From Duganella sp. Root336D2 (GTDB lineage Bacteria; Pseudomonadota; Gammaproteobacteria; Burkholderiales; Burkholderiaceae_D), in contig NZ_LMDB01000033.1 of the NCBI RefSeq assembly GCF_001425005.1, positions 393,595 through 457,594 of the forward strand: 64,000 bases of DNA, written 5' to 3'. Below are positions 23,759-31,856 of the stretch, piece after piece. Position 1 is the stretch's first letter. Each line of letters begins with the position of its first letter. The notes beneath the pieces are model-generated. The model had not been told where the DNA came from. It was given only the letters and a program-made list of their open reading frames with translations, and made no database searches. Position numbers and translations under genes: made by a program.

Positions 23759-24379
23759 ATGCTGATGAAATCAATCTGCGGCGTCCTGCTGGCCGCATCC
23801 GCGACATTGGCGCAGGCCGCGCCGGCCCGCTGGGATTTTTCCTGGGGCGGTTTTTATGATTACATGCAGAACCGCTTCGTCGACGTATTGGTGCGCGGCT
23901 CTTTCGAAGGCGTCGATGCCGACGGTAACAGGATCCTGGAGAAATCCGAGCTGTCCAGCTTCAGGATCGGAGGCTATGAGCTGCTTGGATGCACCACGTC
24001 CGCCCCCGCCACTTGCGGTGTCAGCTCCTTCTCCTTCGACTTCAGTGCCGACCTCAGGTTCACCGCCAATCACATTTCATACTGGGCAAATAGCCCGTCG
24101 GACTGGTACTGGTCGGAAGTGCGCTACGGCACCGGCGGGGGCGTCGACTACATTACGCGCGCGCAGCAGTACTACGATGAATGGGGCTTGGCGACCACAG
24201 CGCAAACAGTGCTCACTGTTGCTGCCGTACCGGAACCCAATATTTACGGCATGCTTGCTGGCGGCTTGCTGCTTATGGGGTTGCTCGCGCCACGCGCCAG
24301 CTGGCGCGCTCAGCGTTCAAAGCATCTAGTTTCTGCCAGTGGGCGTTGCGACCAGGGTTTCAACCTCCGCGGTCAGTGA
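23759..24379 (+). CDS. PEP-CTERM sorting domain protein
   Basis: 206 residues from ATG 23759 (AGTGAGGAG site 5 nt upstream; GTG 23753 is less likely). It has an N-terminal signal peptide ending AQAA, a calcium-loop-like segment GVDADGNRILEKSELSSF (about 45-62), and a C-terminal VPEPNIYGMLAGGLLLMGLL sorting signal followed by basic residues. PEP-CTERM proteins are exported and processed by an exosortase, usually in exopolysaccharide producers; no exosortase is in this window. The tail after the sorting signal (about 25 residues) is longer than usual because the stop lies inside the convergent lipoprotein gene (54-bp overlap). Confidence 0.85.
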   Translation: MLMKSICGVLLAASATLAQAAPARWDFSWGGFYDYMQNRFVDVLVRGSFEGVDADGNRILEKSELSSFRIGGYELLGCTTSAPATCGVSSFSFDFSADLRFTANHISYWANSPSDWYWSEVRYGTGGGVDYITRAQQYYDEWGLATTAQTVLTVAAVPEPNIYGMLAGGLLLMGLLAPRASWRAQRSKHLVSASGRCDQGFNLRGQ

Positions 24380-24811
24380 GATGATGCGCGGGACGCCATC
24401 AACCAGCCCGATCTCGGCTTTCTGCTTGCTGAGCGATTCCATCCGTTCGCCCGGCAGCAACACGACCTCCTTCGCCACGTCGCGTGCAGTGGCGCTGTGG
24501 CCATTGGGGGCCAACGATACTTCGCGCTTACTGACTTCATAAGTCGACTGGAGTTGCACACTCCACAGCCCCTCAAGCATGGTCTTGTATTCGTTTACGC
24601 TCATGCGCGACAGGCCGCCGCCCCTTCCCGGCATCGACACCATGATCATCGCATTCGGCGCGAAATGAGCCATCAGCCGCTCGGAATCGTGGCGCTGGAC
24701 CGAAGTTTCAACGTCTCCCATCAGGGTGAGCACCTCGGCTTCGGTCAGCCGTTTGCCGCTACAGCCAGCAACGGTGGCAACTATTGTGACAATTATTGCA
24801 AGTTTTTTCAT
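24326..24811 (-). CDS. Predicted lipoprotein with NTF2/SnoaL-like domain
   Basis: 161 residues. The lipobox is VAGC with Cys17 after a short signal (MKKLAIIVTIVAT), so it is probably lipid-anchored in the outer or inner membrane. The rest resembles the NTF2-like fold (DVETSVQRHDSERLMAHFAP ... EYKTMLEGLW) seen in many small periplasmic or enzymatic domains; a ligand is unknown. It is divergent from blaI, and one of two BlaI-type operators lies 20-33 bp upstream of its ATG, so it is a probable member of the same regulon. TATCAT ends 7 nt before the ATG with no Shine-Dalgarno sequence, consistent with a leaderless transcript. Confidence 0.8.
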   Translation of the reverse strand: MKKLAIIVTIVATVAGCSGKRLTEAEVLTLMGDVETSVQRHDSERLMAHFAPNAMIMVSMPGRGGGLSRMSVNEYKTMLEGLWSVQLQSTYEVSKREVSLAPNGHSATARDVAKEVVLLPGERMESLSKQKAEIGLVDGVPRIISLTAEVETLVATPTGRN

Positions 24812-24818
24812 ATACGCA

Positions 24819-24824
24819 ATGATA
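24819..24824 (-). promoter_or_regulatory. -10-like box 7 nt before lipoprotein start
   Basis: TATCAT on the minus strand ends 7 nt before the ATG at 24811. Operator 1 (24831-24844) lies just upstream, where the promoter spacer would be. Confidence 0.4.
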
Positions 24825-24830
24825 CATTAT

Positions 24831-24844
24831 GTGACACGTGTCGC
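24831..24844. promoter_or_regulatory. BlaI-type operator 1
   Basis: GTGACACGTGTCGC is a 14-bp palindrome with one mismatch. It shares the GCGACA...TGTCGC pattern with operator 2, whose centre is 33 bp away. It lies in the spacer region of the likely promoter for the divergent lipoprotein gene. Confidence 0.7.
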
Positions 24845-24862
24845 ATAAACTCCTTGCCTTGC

Positions 24863-24878
24863 TGCGACACATGTCGCA
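24863..24878. promoter_or_regulatory. BlaI-type operator 2, in the blaI promoter spacer
   Basis: TGCGACACATGTCGCA is a 16-bp palindrome with one mismatch. It lies between TTGCCT (24854-24859) and CACAAT (24877-24882), which are 17 bp apart and make a plausible -35/-10 for blaI. A bound repressor would block that promoter. Confidence 0.72.
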
Positions 24879-24908
24879 CAATGCCGTCATACGTCACAAG
24901 GAGCCCCT

Positions 24909-25283
24909 ATGGCCATTCCATCCATTACCGAATTAACGCTGCTCAAGGCACTTTGGAAACAGCATCCGCTGAGCGCCCGTGAAATCCATGAGCGCGTGGA
25001 AGAAGAACTGGCCTGGTCCTACTCGTCCACGCGCAAAACCTTGGAACGGATGTTGGAGAAGGGCATGATCAGCCTGCATTCGGTCCATGGTATGAACGTA
25101 TACGCGCCAGTACTCGAAAAGGTTGAAACGCTGGCCGCATTTGCCCACGATTTCAGCCATCGGGTAATGGAAATGAACGCTCCGCTGCCGGTGAACATGT
25201 TCACCGGCTCCAAACTGGTGAACCAGAACGAGCTGAAAGAGCTGGAGCAGTTGCTGAGCGAATGGCCGGAAGATAAGGAATAA
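24909..25283 (+). CDS. blaI: BlaI/MecI-family repressor
   Basis: 124-residue winged-helix repressor. The recognition region LSAREIHERVEEELAWSYSSTRKTLERMLEKG (about 21-52) has the BlaI pattern, and a C-terminal dimerisation helix follows. In the classical system BlaI is cleaved when a membrane metalloprotease (BlaR1) senses beta-lactam. Here the downstream gene, 4 bp away, encodes the M56 protease partner. AAGGAG lies 8 nt before the ATG, and two palindromic operators lie upstream (24831-24878), so autoregulation and control of the divergent lipoprotein gene are likely. No beta-lactamase gene is in the window, so the signal may be peptidoglycan damage rather than antibiotic (inference). Confidence 0.9.
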   Translation: MAIPSITELTLLKALWKQHPLSAREIHERVEEELAWSYSSTRKTLERMLEKGMISLHSVHGMNVYAPVLEKVETLAAFAHDFSHRVMEMNAPLPVNMFTGSKLVNQNELKELEQLLSEWPEDKE

Positions 25284-25287
25284 AGCG

Positions 25288-26862
25288 ATGTTCGCATTAG
25301 TTTTCCTGCAAGCGAGCGTCGCCAGCCTGCTGGCGGGCGCCTGCACCTGGCTCCTGTTGCGCGGCGTTGCCCGTGCCTGGCCCGGGCTTGAGGCACGCCG
25401 CACGCCCTGGCTGCTGGGTGTCGCCGCTGTTGCGGGCACCTTGGCGCTTGGGCTGCTGCCGGGCGCTGCGCGCCTGAGTATCGTCCCCGCCATCGAACTG
25501 CCTGCAGTCCTGGCTTCCGCCGCCCAGGCCGATGCCTCCCGCGTCGGCACCGCCAATGCTGCCAGCGACGCCGCGTCCGGTGACGATAGCGCATTCGACG
25601 ACCATGGCGCCACGCCCATCAAGCCAGCGCCGGCGGTGCTCTGGCTCGGCTACGCCTGGCTAACGCTCTACTGCGCAGGCTTGGCTGTAGCAGCCGCGCG
25701 CTGGCTGCATGCCAGGCGCCGCCTCGCCTTGCTGATTTCCGCCGCCCAGCGGCTGGATCGTTTTGACCTCGCCGCCCATCCCGGCTTCGCCAGCCTGCAG
25801 CGCGAACTGCCGGAAGTGCGCGAAATCGAGGCGCCAATTGCCCCCATGCTGGTCGGCCTGTCCCGTCCAGTCCTGCTGCTGCCGCGCCACCTGCGCGATT
25901 TTGACCCCATCCAACAGCGCCTGGTGATCGAACACGAATTGACGCACCTGGCCCGCCGCGACCCGCTGTGGATGCATGCCAGCTTCCTGCTGCAAGCCAT
26001 CCAATGGTTCAACCCCATGGTGGCCCGCCTGGTCCAGCGCATGGCGTGGGCCCAGGAACTGGGCTGCGACCGCACCGTACTGCAAGGCCGCCCCGTCAAC
26101 CAGCGGCGCGCCTATGCCGCAGCGCTGGTCGTACAAATGCGCATGCAGGCCGCGCCCGGACATGCAACTGTCCTCGCCTTTGGCGGCCGCGTAGTGGACG
26201 CCGTCGCCGCCCGCATCGGCATGATCCGCGATGGCGTGCCCGCCATGCCGCGCGCTGTTGCTGGCGCCTTGGCCTGGGCGGCAATGCCAGCCCTGCTTGC
26301 TGCCAGCGTACTGCTGCAGCCAGCCCTGGCGTGGCGACTGGATGCCGTACAAGGCGGCAGCGGCATGATCGCTGCGTCCGGCGCACTGGCAGCCGCTGTG
26401 CCGGCCAGCCTGCCCCGCTGGCAAGCCCCGATGGAGCGCCTGCGCGTCAGCGCCTTCTTCGGCATCAAGCACGCGCCAACCGGACAACCGCATGGCGGCA
26501 TGGACTTTGCCGCCCGCAGCGGCACGCCCATCGTCGCCCCGGCAGAAGGCATCATTGTCGCCTCAACCAACATGTACATGGGCGAGGGCAAGTGGGGTGA
26601 ACTGGTCGCCATCGAACATGCCAACGGCCTGCGCTCCCTGTACGCCCACATGGACAAGCGCCTGGTGAAAGAAGGCGAACGCGTCACCGCCGGCCAACAG
26701 ATCGGCACTTCCGGCGCCTCCGGCAAAGTTACCGGGCCGCACCTGCACATGGAAGTCAGCCGCGATGGCAAGAACATCGACCCGCAGACCCTGATCGGCA
26801 ACCTGGAAGCCAGCGCCACCCGGACCGCGCTGCAGCGCCTGAAGACCAGCCGCGCCCCTTAA
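25288..26862 (+). CDS. Fusion of BlaR1-type M56 membrane protease with M23 (LytM) peptidase
   Basis: 524 residues. Predicted helices at about 3-25, 41-66, 114-138 and 322-349 give BlaR1-like topology. The cytoplasmic M56 domain (140-320) has HELTH (H216, E217, H220) and a third ligand candidate E257 in AQELGCD. After the fourth helix the chain should be periplasmic and carries an M23 domain (about 383-510) with every zinc and catalytic residue: H402 and D406 (HGGMD), H454 (YAHMD), H485 and H487 (GPHLH). BlaR1 has a penicillin-binding sensor in that place. The gene is coupled to blaI (4-bp gap) and followed by a TonB receptor and a second M23 gene with a closely similar domain. A peptidoglycan-cleaving or peptidoglycan-sensing receptor is inferred. 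Confidence 0.87.
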   Translation: MFALVFLQASVASLLAGACTWLLLRGVARAWPGLEARRTPWLLGVAAVAGTLALGLLPGAARLSIVPAIELPAVLASAAQADASRVGTANAASDAASGDDSAFDDHGATPIKPAPAVLWLGYAWLTLYCAGLAVAAARWLHARRRLALLISAAQRLDRFDLAAHPGFASLQRELPEVREIEAPIAPMLVGLSRPVLLLPRHLRDFDPIQQRLVIEHELTHLARRDPLWMHASFLLQAIQWFNPMVARLVQRMAWAQELGCDRTVLQGRPVNQRRAYAAALVVQMRMQAAPGHATVLAFGGRVVDAVAARIGMIRDGVPAMPRAVAGALAWAAMPALLAASVLLQPALAWRLDAVQGGSGMIAASGALAAAVPASLPRWQAPMERLRVSAFFGIKHAPTGQPHGGMDFAARSGTPIVAPAEGIIVASTNMYMGEGKWGELVAIEHANGLRSLYAHMDKRLVKEGERVTAGQQIGTSGASGKVTGPHLHMEVSRDGKNIDPQTLIGNLEASATRTALQRLKTSRAP

Positions 26863-26933
26863 TCACCCCCACCGCCGCTGGCCAGATGCCGCGCACTGCC
26901 CGGCAGTGGCGGCGCTCGCCCTGAGGAAACGCA

Positions 26934-28997
26934 ATGAAGAAGACCGCATTCATGCTGGCCGCCGCGCTGGCAGCCCAAGTCGCGCCTGCGCAGCCGGTTG
27001 TCGAAATCAAATCGGCGCGCCTCGACCAGCGCAAGGAAGATACCGCCAGCACCCTTGTGCTGACCCGCGATGACCTGGCCGCGAATGGCGACCGCACTGT
27101 AGCCGATGCCCTGCGCCGCCTGCCCGGCATCACCGTCAGCGACAGTGCAGGGATCCGCATGCGCGGCCTGGGCAACGGCTACACGCAAATCCTGTTGAAC
27201 GGACAGCCCGCTCCCAACGGCTTCTCGCTGGACAGCTTGCCGCCGGAAGTGATCGAACGCGTCGAAGTGCTGCGCAGCGCTTCCGCCATCCTGGGCACGC
27301 AAGGTATCGCCGGAACCATCAACATCGTGCTGCGCAAATCCGTCAGCCGCAGCACGCGGGAAATTCAGCTCGGTTTGGATAGCCTGCACGGCGCCTGGTC
27401 GCCGCGCCTCGCCGCGCAATCCACCGGCAAAGCCGAAGGATGGTCGCACAACGCCAGCGCCGTACTGTCCCGCAGCATTACGCCCGCCGACCGCACCATC
27501 ACTGACAGCGCGCCGGGCATGCTGCGCAATATCCGCTCGCATGAGGACAACGTCGGCGACTCGCTCAACCTCAGCCCGCGCCTGAATTGGAGCACCGCCA
27601 ATGGCGACAGCTTCGCGCTGCAAACCATCGCCACCGCAAACCGCCGCGACATCAAATACCGTTCGCAGGAAGAAGTGCGGCTCGGCACCTCAGGCGACTT
27701 TGCGCAAGTACGCAGCAGCTTTCACTTGCGCGGCTATTTCCTGCGCAGCGAGCTGACCTGGCAACGCAAGCTGGCCAGCGGCGCACAGTGGGAGCTCAAG
27801 ATCGGCGGCAACACGGCCCCGCGCGATACCGCGTTCGATTTCGCCGGCTTGCCGCTGGCAGGCCCCGGCCCGACCATACGCCATGTCGATGGCGACATCC
27901 GTGAGCACGGCTTTAACTACGGCGGCAAATATTCGCACCCGCTGGGCGGCGGGCACGCCCTGGTGGCCGGCTGGGACGGCTCCGCCCTCCAGCGCATGCA
28001 GACACGCATTGAGCACGAGTACAACCATGCCGGTGCGCTCAACTTCCTGCGCGACGACCGCTACGACGGCCGCATCGAGCGCCTGGCAGCCTTTGCGCAG
28101 GACGCATGGAAGCGCGACGATGATTCCTGGTCCGCCGGCCTGCGCTGGGAAACCATGCACACCGAAGCCCATGACCGCAACACCGCATCGGTGCGCCGGC
28201 GCAGCACCGTCATCAGCCCCGTGCTCGAATGGATGCGCAAGCTGCCCGGCGACAGCCAGTTGCGCGTTGGCGCCAGCCGTAGTTACAAGGCGCCCAATAT
28301 GCTCGACCTGATCCCGCGCCGCTTCACGTCCGACAACAACAACAGCCCAACCAATCCCGACACCCAGGGTAATCCCTCCCTGCGCCCCGAACTGGCATGG
28401 GGCCTCGATGCCGGCATCGACTACTACTTTGCCAAGGACAGCCTGTTCAGCGCCAGCATCTACGCACGCGACATCGACAACGTGATCTTGTCGACCCTGT
28501 ACCGCGACGGCGAGCGCTGGATCACCATGCCGGCCAACCTTGGCGGCGCGCGCGTGCACGGCCTGACGTTGGAATTGCGGATGCCGCTGACGGCCTCGCT
28601 ATCGATGCGCGCCAACGCTACCTTCAACCACTCCCGTCTCGACAGCGTGCCGGGGCCTGGCAACCGGCTGGCCGCGCAGGCGCCACTGAGTGGGACTGCA
28701 GCACTCAGCTATAAGCGCGCAGCCTTGGCACTGGATGCCGAGTTCTCGTATGAAGCTGGGGGAGCCAGCCGCGATTCGGCCACATTGATTTCGAGCGCGC
28801 CCTACCAGCGCAAGCTGGACCTGCGTGCCACCTGGAAGCTGTCGCCTCGCCGGGAATTCCTCGTTGCCGTGTCCGACCTTCTACACCCGGACCGCGCCAG
28901 CACCGATCGGTACGAGGGCGCGGCCTGGCGCCAGACCGCCATCAGCACGCGCGGCGGCACCACCTTACGCCTTAACTACAAGCAGAACTTCAACTAA
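26934..28997 (+). CDS. TonB-dependent outer-membrane receptor
   Basis: 687 residues: signal peptide (MKKTAFMLAAALAAQVAPA), plug domain (about 40-140) with VADALRRLPGITVSDSAGIR and INIVLRK, then a 22-strand barrel ending LRLNYKQNFN with the C-terminal aromatic/asparagine pattern. TonB receptors import scarce, large substrates such as siderophores, cobalamin, glycans and peptides. No siderophore or iron genes are nearby. Position between two M23 peptidase genes in a BlaI-controlled group suggests uptake of a cell-wall fragment or other lysis product (inference). TGAGGAA lies 6 nt before the ATG, 71 bp after the fusion gene. Confidence 0.9.
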   Translation: MKKTAFMLAAALAAQVAPAQPVVEIKSARLDQRKEDTASTLVLTRDDLAANGDRTVADALRRLPGITVSDSAGIRMRGLGNGYTQILLNGQPAPNGFSLDSLPPEVIERVEVLRSASAILGTQGIAGTINIVLRKSVSRSTREIQLGLDSLHGAWSPRLAAQSTGKAEGWSHNASAVLSRSITPADRTITDSAPGMLRNIRSHEDNVGDSLNLSPRLNWSTANGDSFALQTIATANRRDIKYRSQEEVRLGTSGDFAQVRSSFHLRGYFLRSELTWQRKLASGAQWELKIGGNTAPRDTAFDFAGLPLAGPGPTIRHVDGDIREHGFNYGGKYSHPLGGGHALVAGWDGSALQRMQTRIEHEYNHAGALNFLRDDRYDGRIERLAAFAQDAWKRDDDSWSAGLRWETMHTEAHDRNTASVRRRSTVISPVLEWMRKLPGDSQLRVGASRSYKAPNMLDLIPRRFTSDNNNSPTNPDTQGNPSLRPELAWGLDAGIDYYFAKDSLFSASIYARDIDNVILSTLYRDGERWITMPANLGGARVHGLTLELRMPLTASLSMRANATFNHSRLDSVPGPGNRLAAQAPLSGTAALSYKRAALALDAEFSYEAGGASRDSATLISSAPYQRKLDLRATWKLSPRREFLVAVSDLLHPDRASTDRYEGAAWRQTAISTRGGTTLRLNYKQNFN

Positions 28998-29047
28998 CGA
29001 AAGAAACATTGTCTGTTCCTTACGAATTTGCCATGCAGCACATTGTT

Positions 29048-29767
29048 ATGCGAAACTCGCCCGCTATGCCGAAAATCACCAACATCCTCCTGATGGCCAT
29101 GCTGGCCGCCGCCAACTTCATGCAAACCGCAGCCGCGATGCCTGAACCATTGGACATTCCGCCGCCACAGGAAGAGAAAGAGCCGAAAGAATCGCTCCTG
29201 CAGCAATGGCGCCTGCCGCTGGAAGGGGGCCGCGTCAGCAGCTTCTTTGGCGCCGCACGCGGACGCCGCGCGCATGGCGGCATCGACTTCTCGGTGCCGC
29301 ACAACACGCCGGTCATGGCGACCAACGAAGGCACCGTCGTTGCATCCGGCATGGGCTACCTGGGTGATCGCAAATACGGCAATGTGGTGGTGATTGAACA
29401 TGAAGGCGGACTGCGTTCGCTGTACGCCCACCTGAACAAGCGCAATGTGAGTATCGGCGACACGGTAGCTGCCGGCGAATTGATCGGCCTGTCCGGCGCC
29501 ACCGGCCGCGCTACCGGTCCTCACCTGCACCTGGAAGCCTACCAGGACGGCACCCGCATCGACCCGAACCGCTTCATGCTGGCCAACCTGGAAGATAACG
29601 CCCTGCCGTCGGCCATGAACGCCAAGCGCACCGGCGTAGAAGAAGTCCCGCCAGCGCCGCACAAGGCCGGCAAAGGACGCAAAGCCGCTCGCGCCGACAG
29701 CGACAAGACTTCGAAAAAGAAAACGCAGGTCGCCCAGAAGACCAGCAAGTCGCGCAAGCAGGCGTAA
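29048..29767 (+). CDS. Secreted M23 (LytM) peptidase with basic C-terminal tail
   Basis: 239 residues from ATG 29048; ATG 29066 and a TTG at 29009 are alternatives, and no site has a strong ribosome binding sequence. The signal peptide is ITNILLMAMLAAANFMQTAAA. The M23 domain spans about 55-165 with HGGID, YAHLN and GPHLH, so the metal site is intact. Its sequence closely follows the M23 domain of the upstream fusion protein (EGTVVASGMGYLGDRKYGN against EGIIVASTNMYMGEGKWGE), suggesting duplication within the locus. The last 45 residues are rich in Lys, Arg and Ala and may bind acidic cell-wall or nucleic-acid polymers. It probably cleaves peptide bridges of peptidoglycan in the periplasm or outside the cell. 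Confidence 0.85.
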   Translation: MRNSPAMPKITNILLMAMLAAANFMQTAAAMPEPLDIPPPQEEKEPKESLLQQWRLPLEGGRVSSFFGAARGRRAHGGIDFSVPHNTPVMATNEGTVVASGMGYLGDRKYGNVVVIEHEGGLRSLYAHLNKRNVSIGDTVAAGELIGLSGATGRATGPHLHLEAYQDGTRIDPNRFMLANLEDNALPSAMNAKRTGVEEVPPAPHKAGKGRKAARADSDKTSKKKTQVAQKTSKSRKQA

Positions 29768-29831
29768 GGCAGCCAGGCGATAACCTCCAAAGTACCCGCT
29801 TCCAACCGGCGAAGCGCTTCCGGTCCAATTA

Positions 29832-29960
29832 TCAAAGGCAGAGATAGATGCGGTTGGCCAGGTCGAGCATGAAGGCCGGCTGCAGATAGGCCATGAATGC
29901 CAGCGCCAGCACGGCGGCGCCCAACGCCCACAGGCCGATACGGAGCAGCCGCTGTTTCAT
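29832..29960 (-). CDS. 42-residue membrane protein coupled to the MFS transporter
   Basis: Short gene MKQRLLRIGLWALGAAVLAL..., one predicted helix (about 7-27) then QPAFMLDLANRIYLCL. The ATG begins one base after the MFS transporter stop codon (TGAC then ATG), so translation is likely coupled. The basic N-terminus and acidic segment after the helix predict N-in topology. I recall similar tiny downstream proteins in Burkholderiales but cannot name a family. It could be a small subunit or regulator of the transporter. Coding potential rests on the position, hydrophobic pattern and uninterrupted frame. Confidence 0.6.
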   Translation of the reverse strand: MKQRLLRIGLWALGAAVLALAFMAYLQPAFMLDLANRIYLCL

Positions 29961-29961
29961 G

Positions 29962-31188
29962 TCAGGCAGCCTTCAGTTTCGGTTCGCCGCGCACCAGCGG
30001 GCGTTCGTCGATCGGCAGGTTGGCCAGGCCGGCGAAAATGCCGAGTCCGAGGGTGATGCCCCACACTACGTCGTAGCTGCCTAGCTTGTCGAACAGGTAG
30101 CCGCCCAGCCAAACGCCGATGAAGCTACCTACCTGGTGCGACAGGAACACCACGCCGGCCAGCATCGACATATGCTTCAAGCCGAACACGCCGGCGATGA
30201 TGCCATTGGTGAGCGGCACCGTGGCCAGCCACAGGAAGCCAATGGCCGCGGCAAACAGGTAGACCGACCACTGCGACAAAGGCGCCAGCAGGAACAGGCC
30301 GATCACCACCGAGCGCGCAAAGTAGATCGAGGAAAGCAGGTAGCGCTTCGGCATGCGGCCGCCCAACTGGCCGGCAGTGAAAGAGCCGAAGATGTTGAAC
30401 AGGCCGATCAGCGCCAGCGCCATCACCGCCACGCCCGGCGTGGCAATGCCCTTGTCTTTCAGGTAGGCCGGCAGGTGGGCGCCGACGAAGACCAGCTGGA
30501 AGCCGCACACGAAATACCCTGCCACCAGCAGCATGAAAGACCGGTTGCCCACCGCTTCGCGCATTGCCTCGCCCACGCTCTGGTTGGCGCCGCCCGTCGC
30601 GACGGCATGTTTAGGCTCGCGCAGGAAAATCGTCATCGGAATCATCAGCAGGAATACCACGCCTGCCAGGACATGGAAGGCGTGCTGCCAACCGATGGAG
30701 GAAATCAGTTGCTGCTCGATTGGCATCATCAGGAACTGGCCGAAGGAGCTGGCCGCACCCGAGACGCCGAAGGCCCAGGAACGCTTTTCAACCGGCGCCG
30801 CGCGGCCGATGATGCCGCTCACCGCACCGAAAGCGGTACACGCCAGGCCGAGGCCGATGAACACGCCGGAGCCGAGAATGAACAGGGTCGGCTGGGTCAC
30901 CGTGGCCATCCACACCAGGCCGGCCATATAGGAGAAGGCGCCGGCGATCACCACGCGCTGGGTGCCCCAGCGGTCCGCCACCATGCCGGCGAAGGGCCCG
31001 AAGGCGCCCCACAGCAGGTTTTGCAGCGCCAGCGCCAGCGAATAGGTTTCACGCGTCCAGCCATTGGCCTGCGAAACCGGCTGCATCCAGAAGCCGAAGC
31101 CGTGGCGCACACCCATCGACAGCGTCAGTACGACGCCGGTGGTGAGCAGGATCGTCTTGAGATCAAGTTGGCGGTCGTTGCTGGTCAT
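29962..31188 (-). CDS. Major facilitator superfamily transporter
   Basis: 408 residues from ATG 31188 (AGGATG site 4 nt upstream), 12 predicted helices. It has the MFS loop motif GMVADRWGTQR (about 69-79) and a central loop near 185-215. The pattern MGVRHGFGFWMQPVSQANGW in the first loop and GSFTAGQLGGRMPKRYLL in helix 8 resembles monocarboxylate/OFA-type transporters. The substrate is unknown; no catabolic genes are adjacent. It is followed directly by a 42-residue membrane protein gene. Confidence 0.87.
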   Translation of the reverse strand: MTSNDRQLDLKTILLTTGVVLTLSMGVRHGFGFWMQPVSQANGWTRETYSLALALQNLLWGAFGPFAGMVADRWGTQRVVIAGAFSYMAGLVWMATVTQPTLFILGSGVFIGLGLACTAFGAVSGIIGRAAPVEKRSWAFGVSGAASSFGQFLMMPIEQQLISSIGWQHAFHVLAGVVFLLMIPMTIFLREPKHAVATGGANQSVGEAMREAVGNRSFMLLVAGYFVCGFQLVFVGAHLPAYLKDKGIATPGVAVMALALIGLFNIFGSFTAGQLGGRMPKRYLLSSIYFARSVVIGLFLLAPLSQWSVYLFAAAIGFLWLATVPLTNGIIAGVFGLKHMSMLAGVVFLSHQVGSFIGVWLGGYLFDKLGSYDVVWGITLGLGIFAGLANLPIDERPLVRGEPKLKAA

Positions 31189-31263
31189 GGCGGCATCCTG
31201 GCTGGCTAAGAGGGCCAGTGTAAAGGATGCCGCCAAATCCTGCTGGCGGCCGCCGAAATGCCT

Positions 31264-31758
31264 TTAGCGCTTCCAGTAGCTCATGCGGCCGCTCATGACC
31301 AGGGTGCCGGCGCCGGTCGCCATGTCTTCGGTGCCCTGCAGCTGGCCGCCGCCGGTGGCGAACATGTACTGGCCGGTGCCGCCGGTGATCTGGAAGGTGG
31401 CGCCGCTGAAGACGTAATTGGTGCCCTGCCCGGTCGGCACGAACTGGCCGCTGTAATTGGCATAAAGCTGCTCTCCGGACACGGTCATCACGATGAAGCG
31501 GCCACGGTTGAAATTGAAGATGGCGCCGTCCGGGGTGATGCAGTCGTTGGCGACAAAGGCCACGCGCCCCAGCAAGGTGCTGCCGCCATGGCCGGTGATG
31601 GTGCCGCCGAATTTGGAGGGACAGCGCGCCGACGGCCCTGGCACTTCCTGGATCACGCCGGTTACTTGAATGTCAGTAGTGACCCATTGTGCCGAAGCGG
31701 CGCCGGATGCCAATGCCAGCGCCATTCCGCCCGCCAGCTTCAGGATTGCTTGATGCAT
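31264..31758 (-). CDS. Secreted beta-rich protein of unknown function
   Basis: 164 residues. The signal peptide is MHQAILKLAGGMALALASGAASA, cleaved before QW. The mature part is glycine-rich and beta-rich, with FSGATFQITGGTGQYMFATG, a pattern like the barrel proteins of the allene-oxide-cyclase type, but this is only a resemblance. Two cysteines (PSARC, VANDC) may form a disulfide. GGAGGGTGGT stands directly before the ATG. The gene stands alone between the MFS gene and a Gfo/Idh/MocA gene. Confidence 0.72.
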   Translation of the reverse strand: MHQAILKLAGGMALALASGAASAQWVTTDIQVTGVIQEVPGPSARCPSKFGGTITGHGGSTLLGRVAFVANDCITPDGAIFNFNRGRFIVMTVSGEQLYANYSGQFVPTGQGTNYVFSGATFQITGGTGQYMFATGGGQLQGTEDMATGAGTLVMSGRMSYWKR

Positions 31759-31856
31759 ACCACCCTCCAACCAAAGTTAAAAATACGATAATAACTTTAT
31801 GATAATTGAAAGGGCTAATGGTTTTTTGTAAAGAGTTGTCGTGTGTGGCGCGCGCG

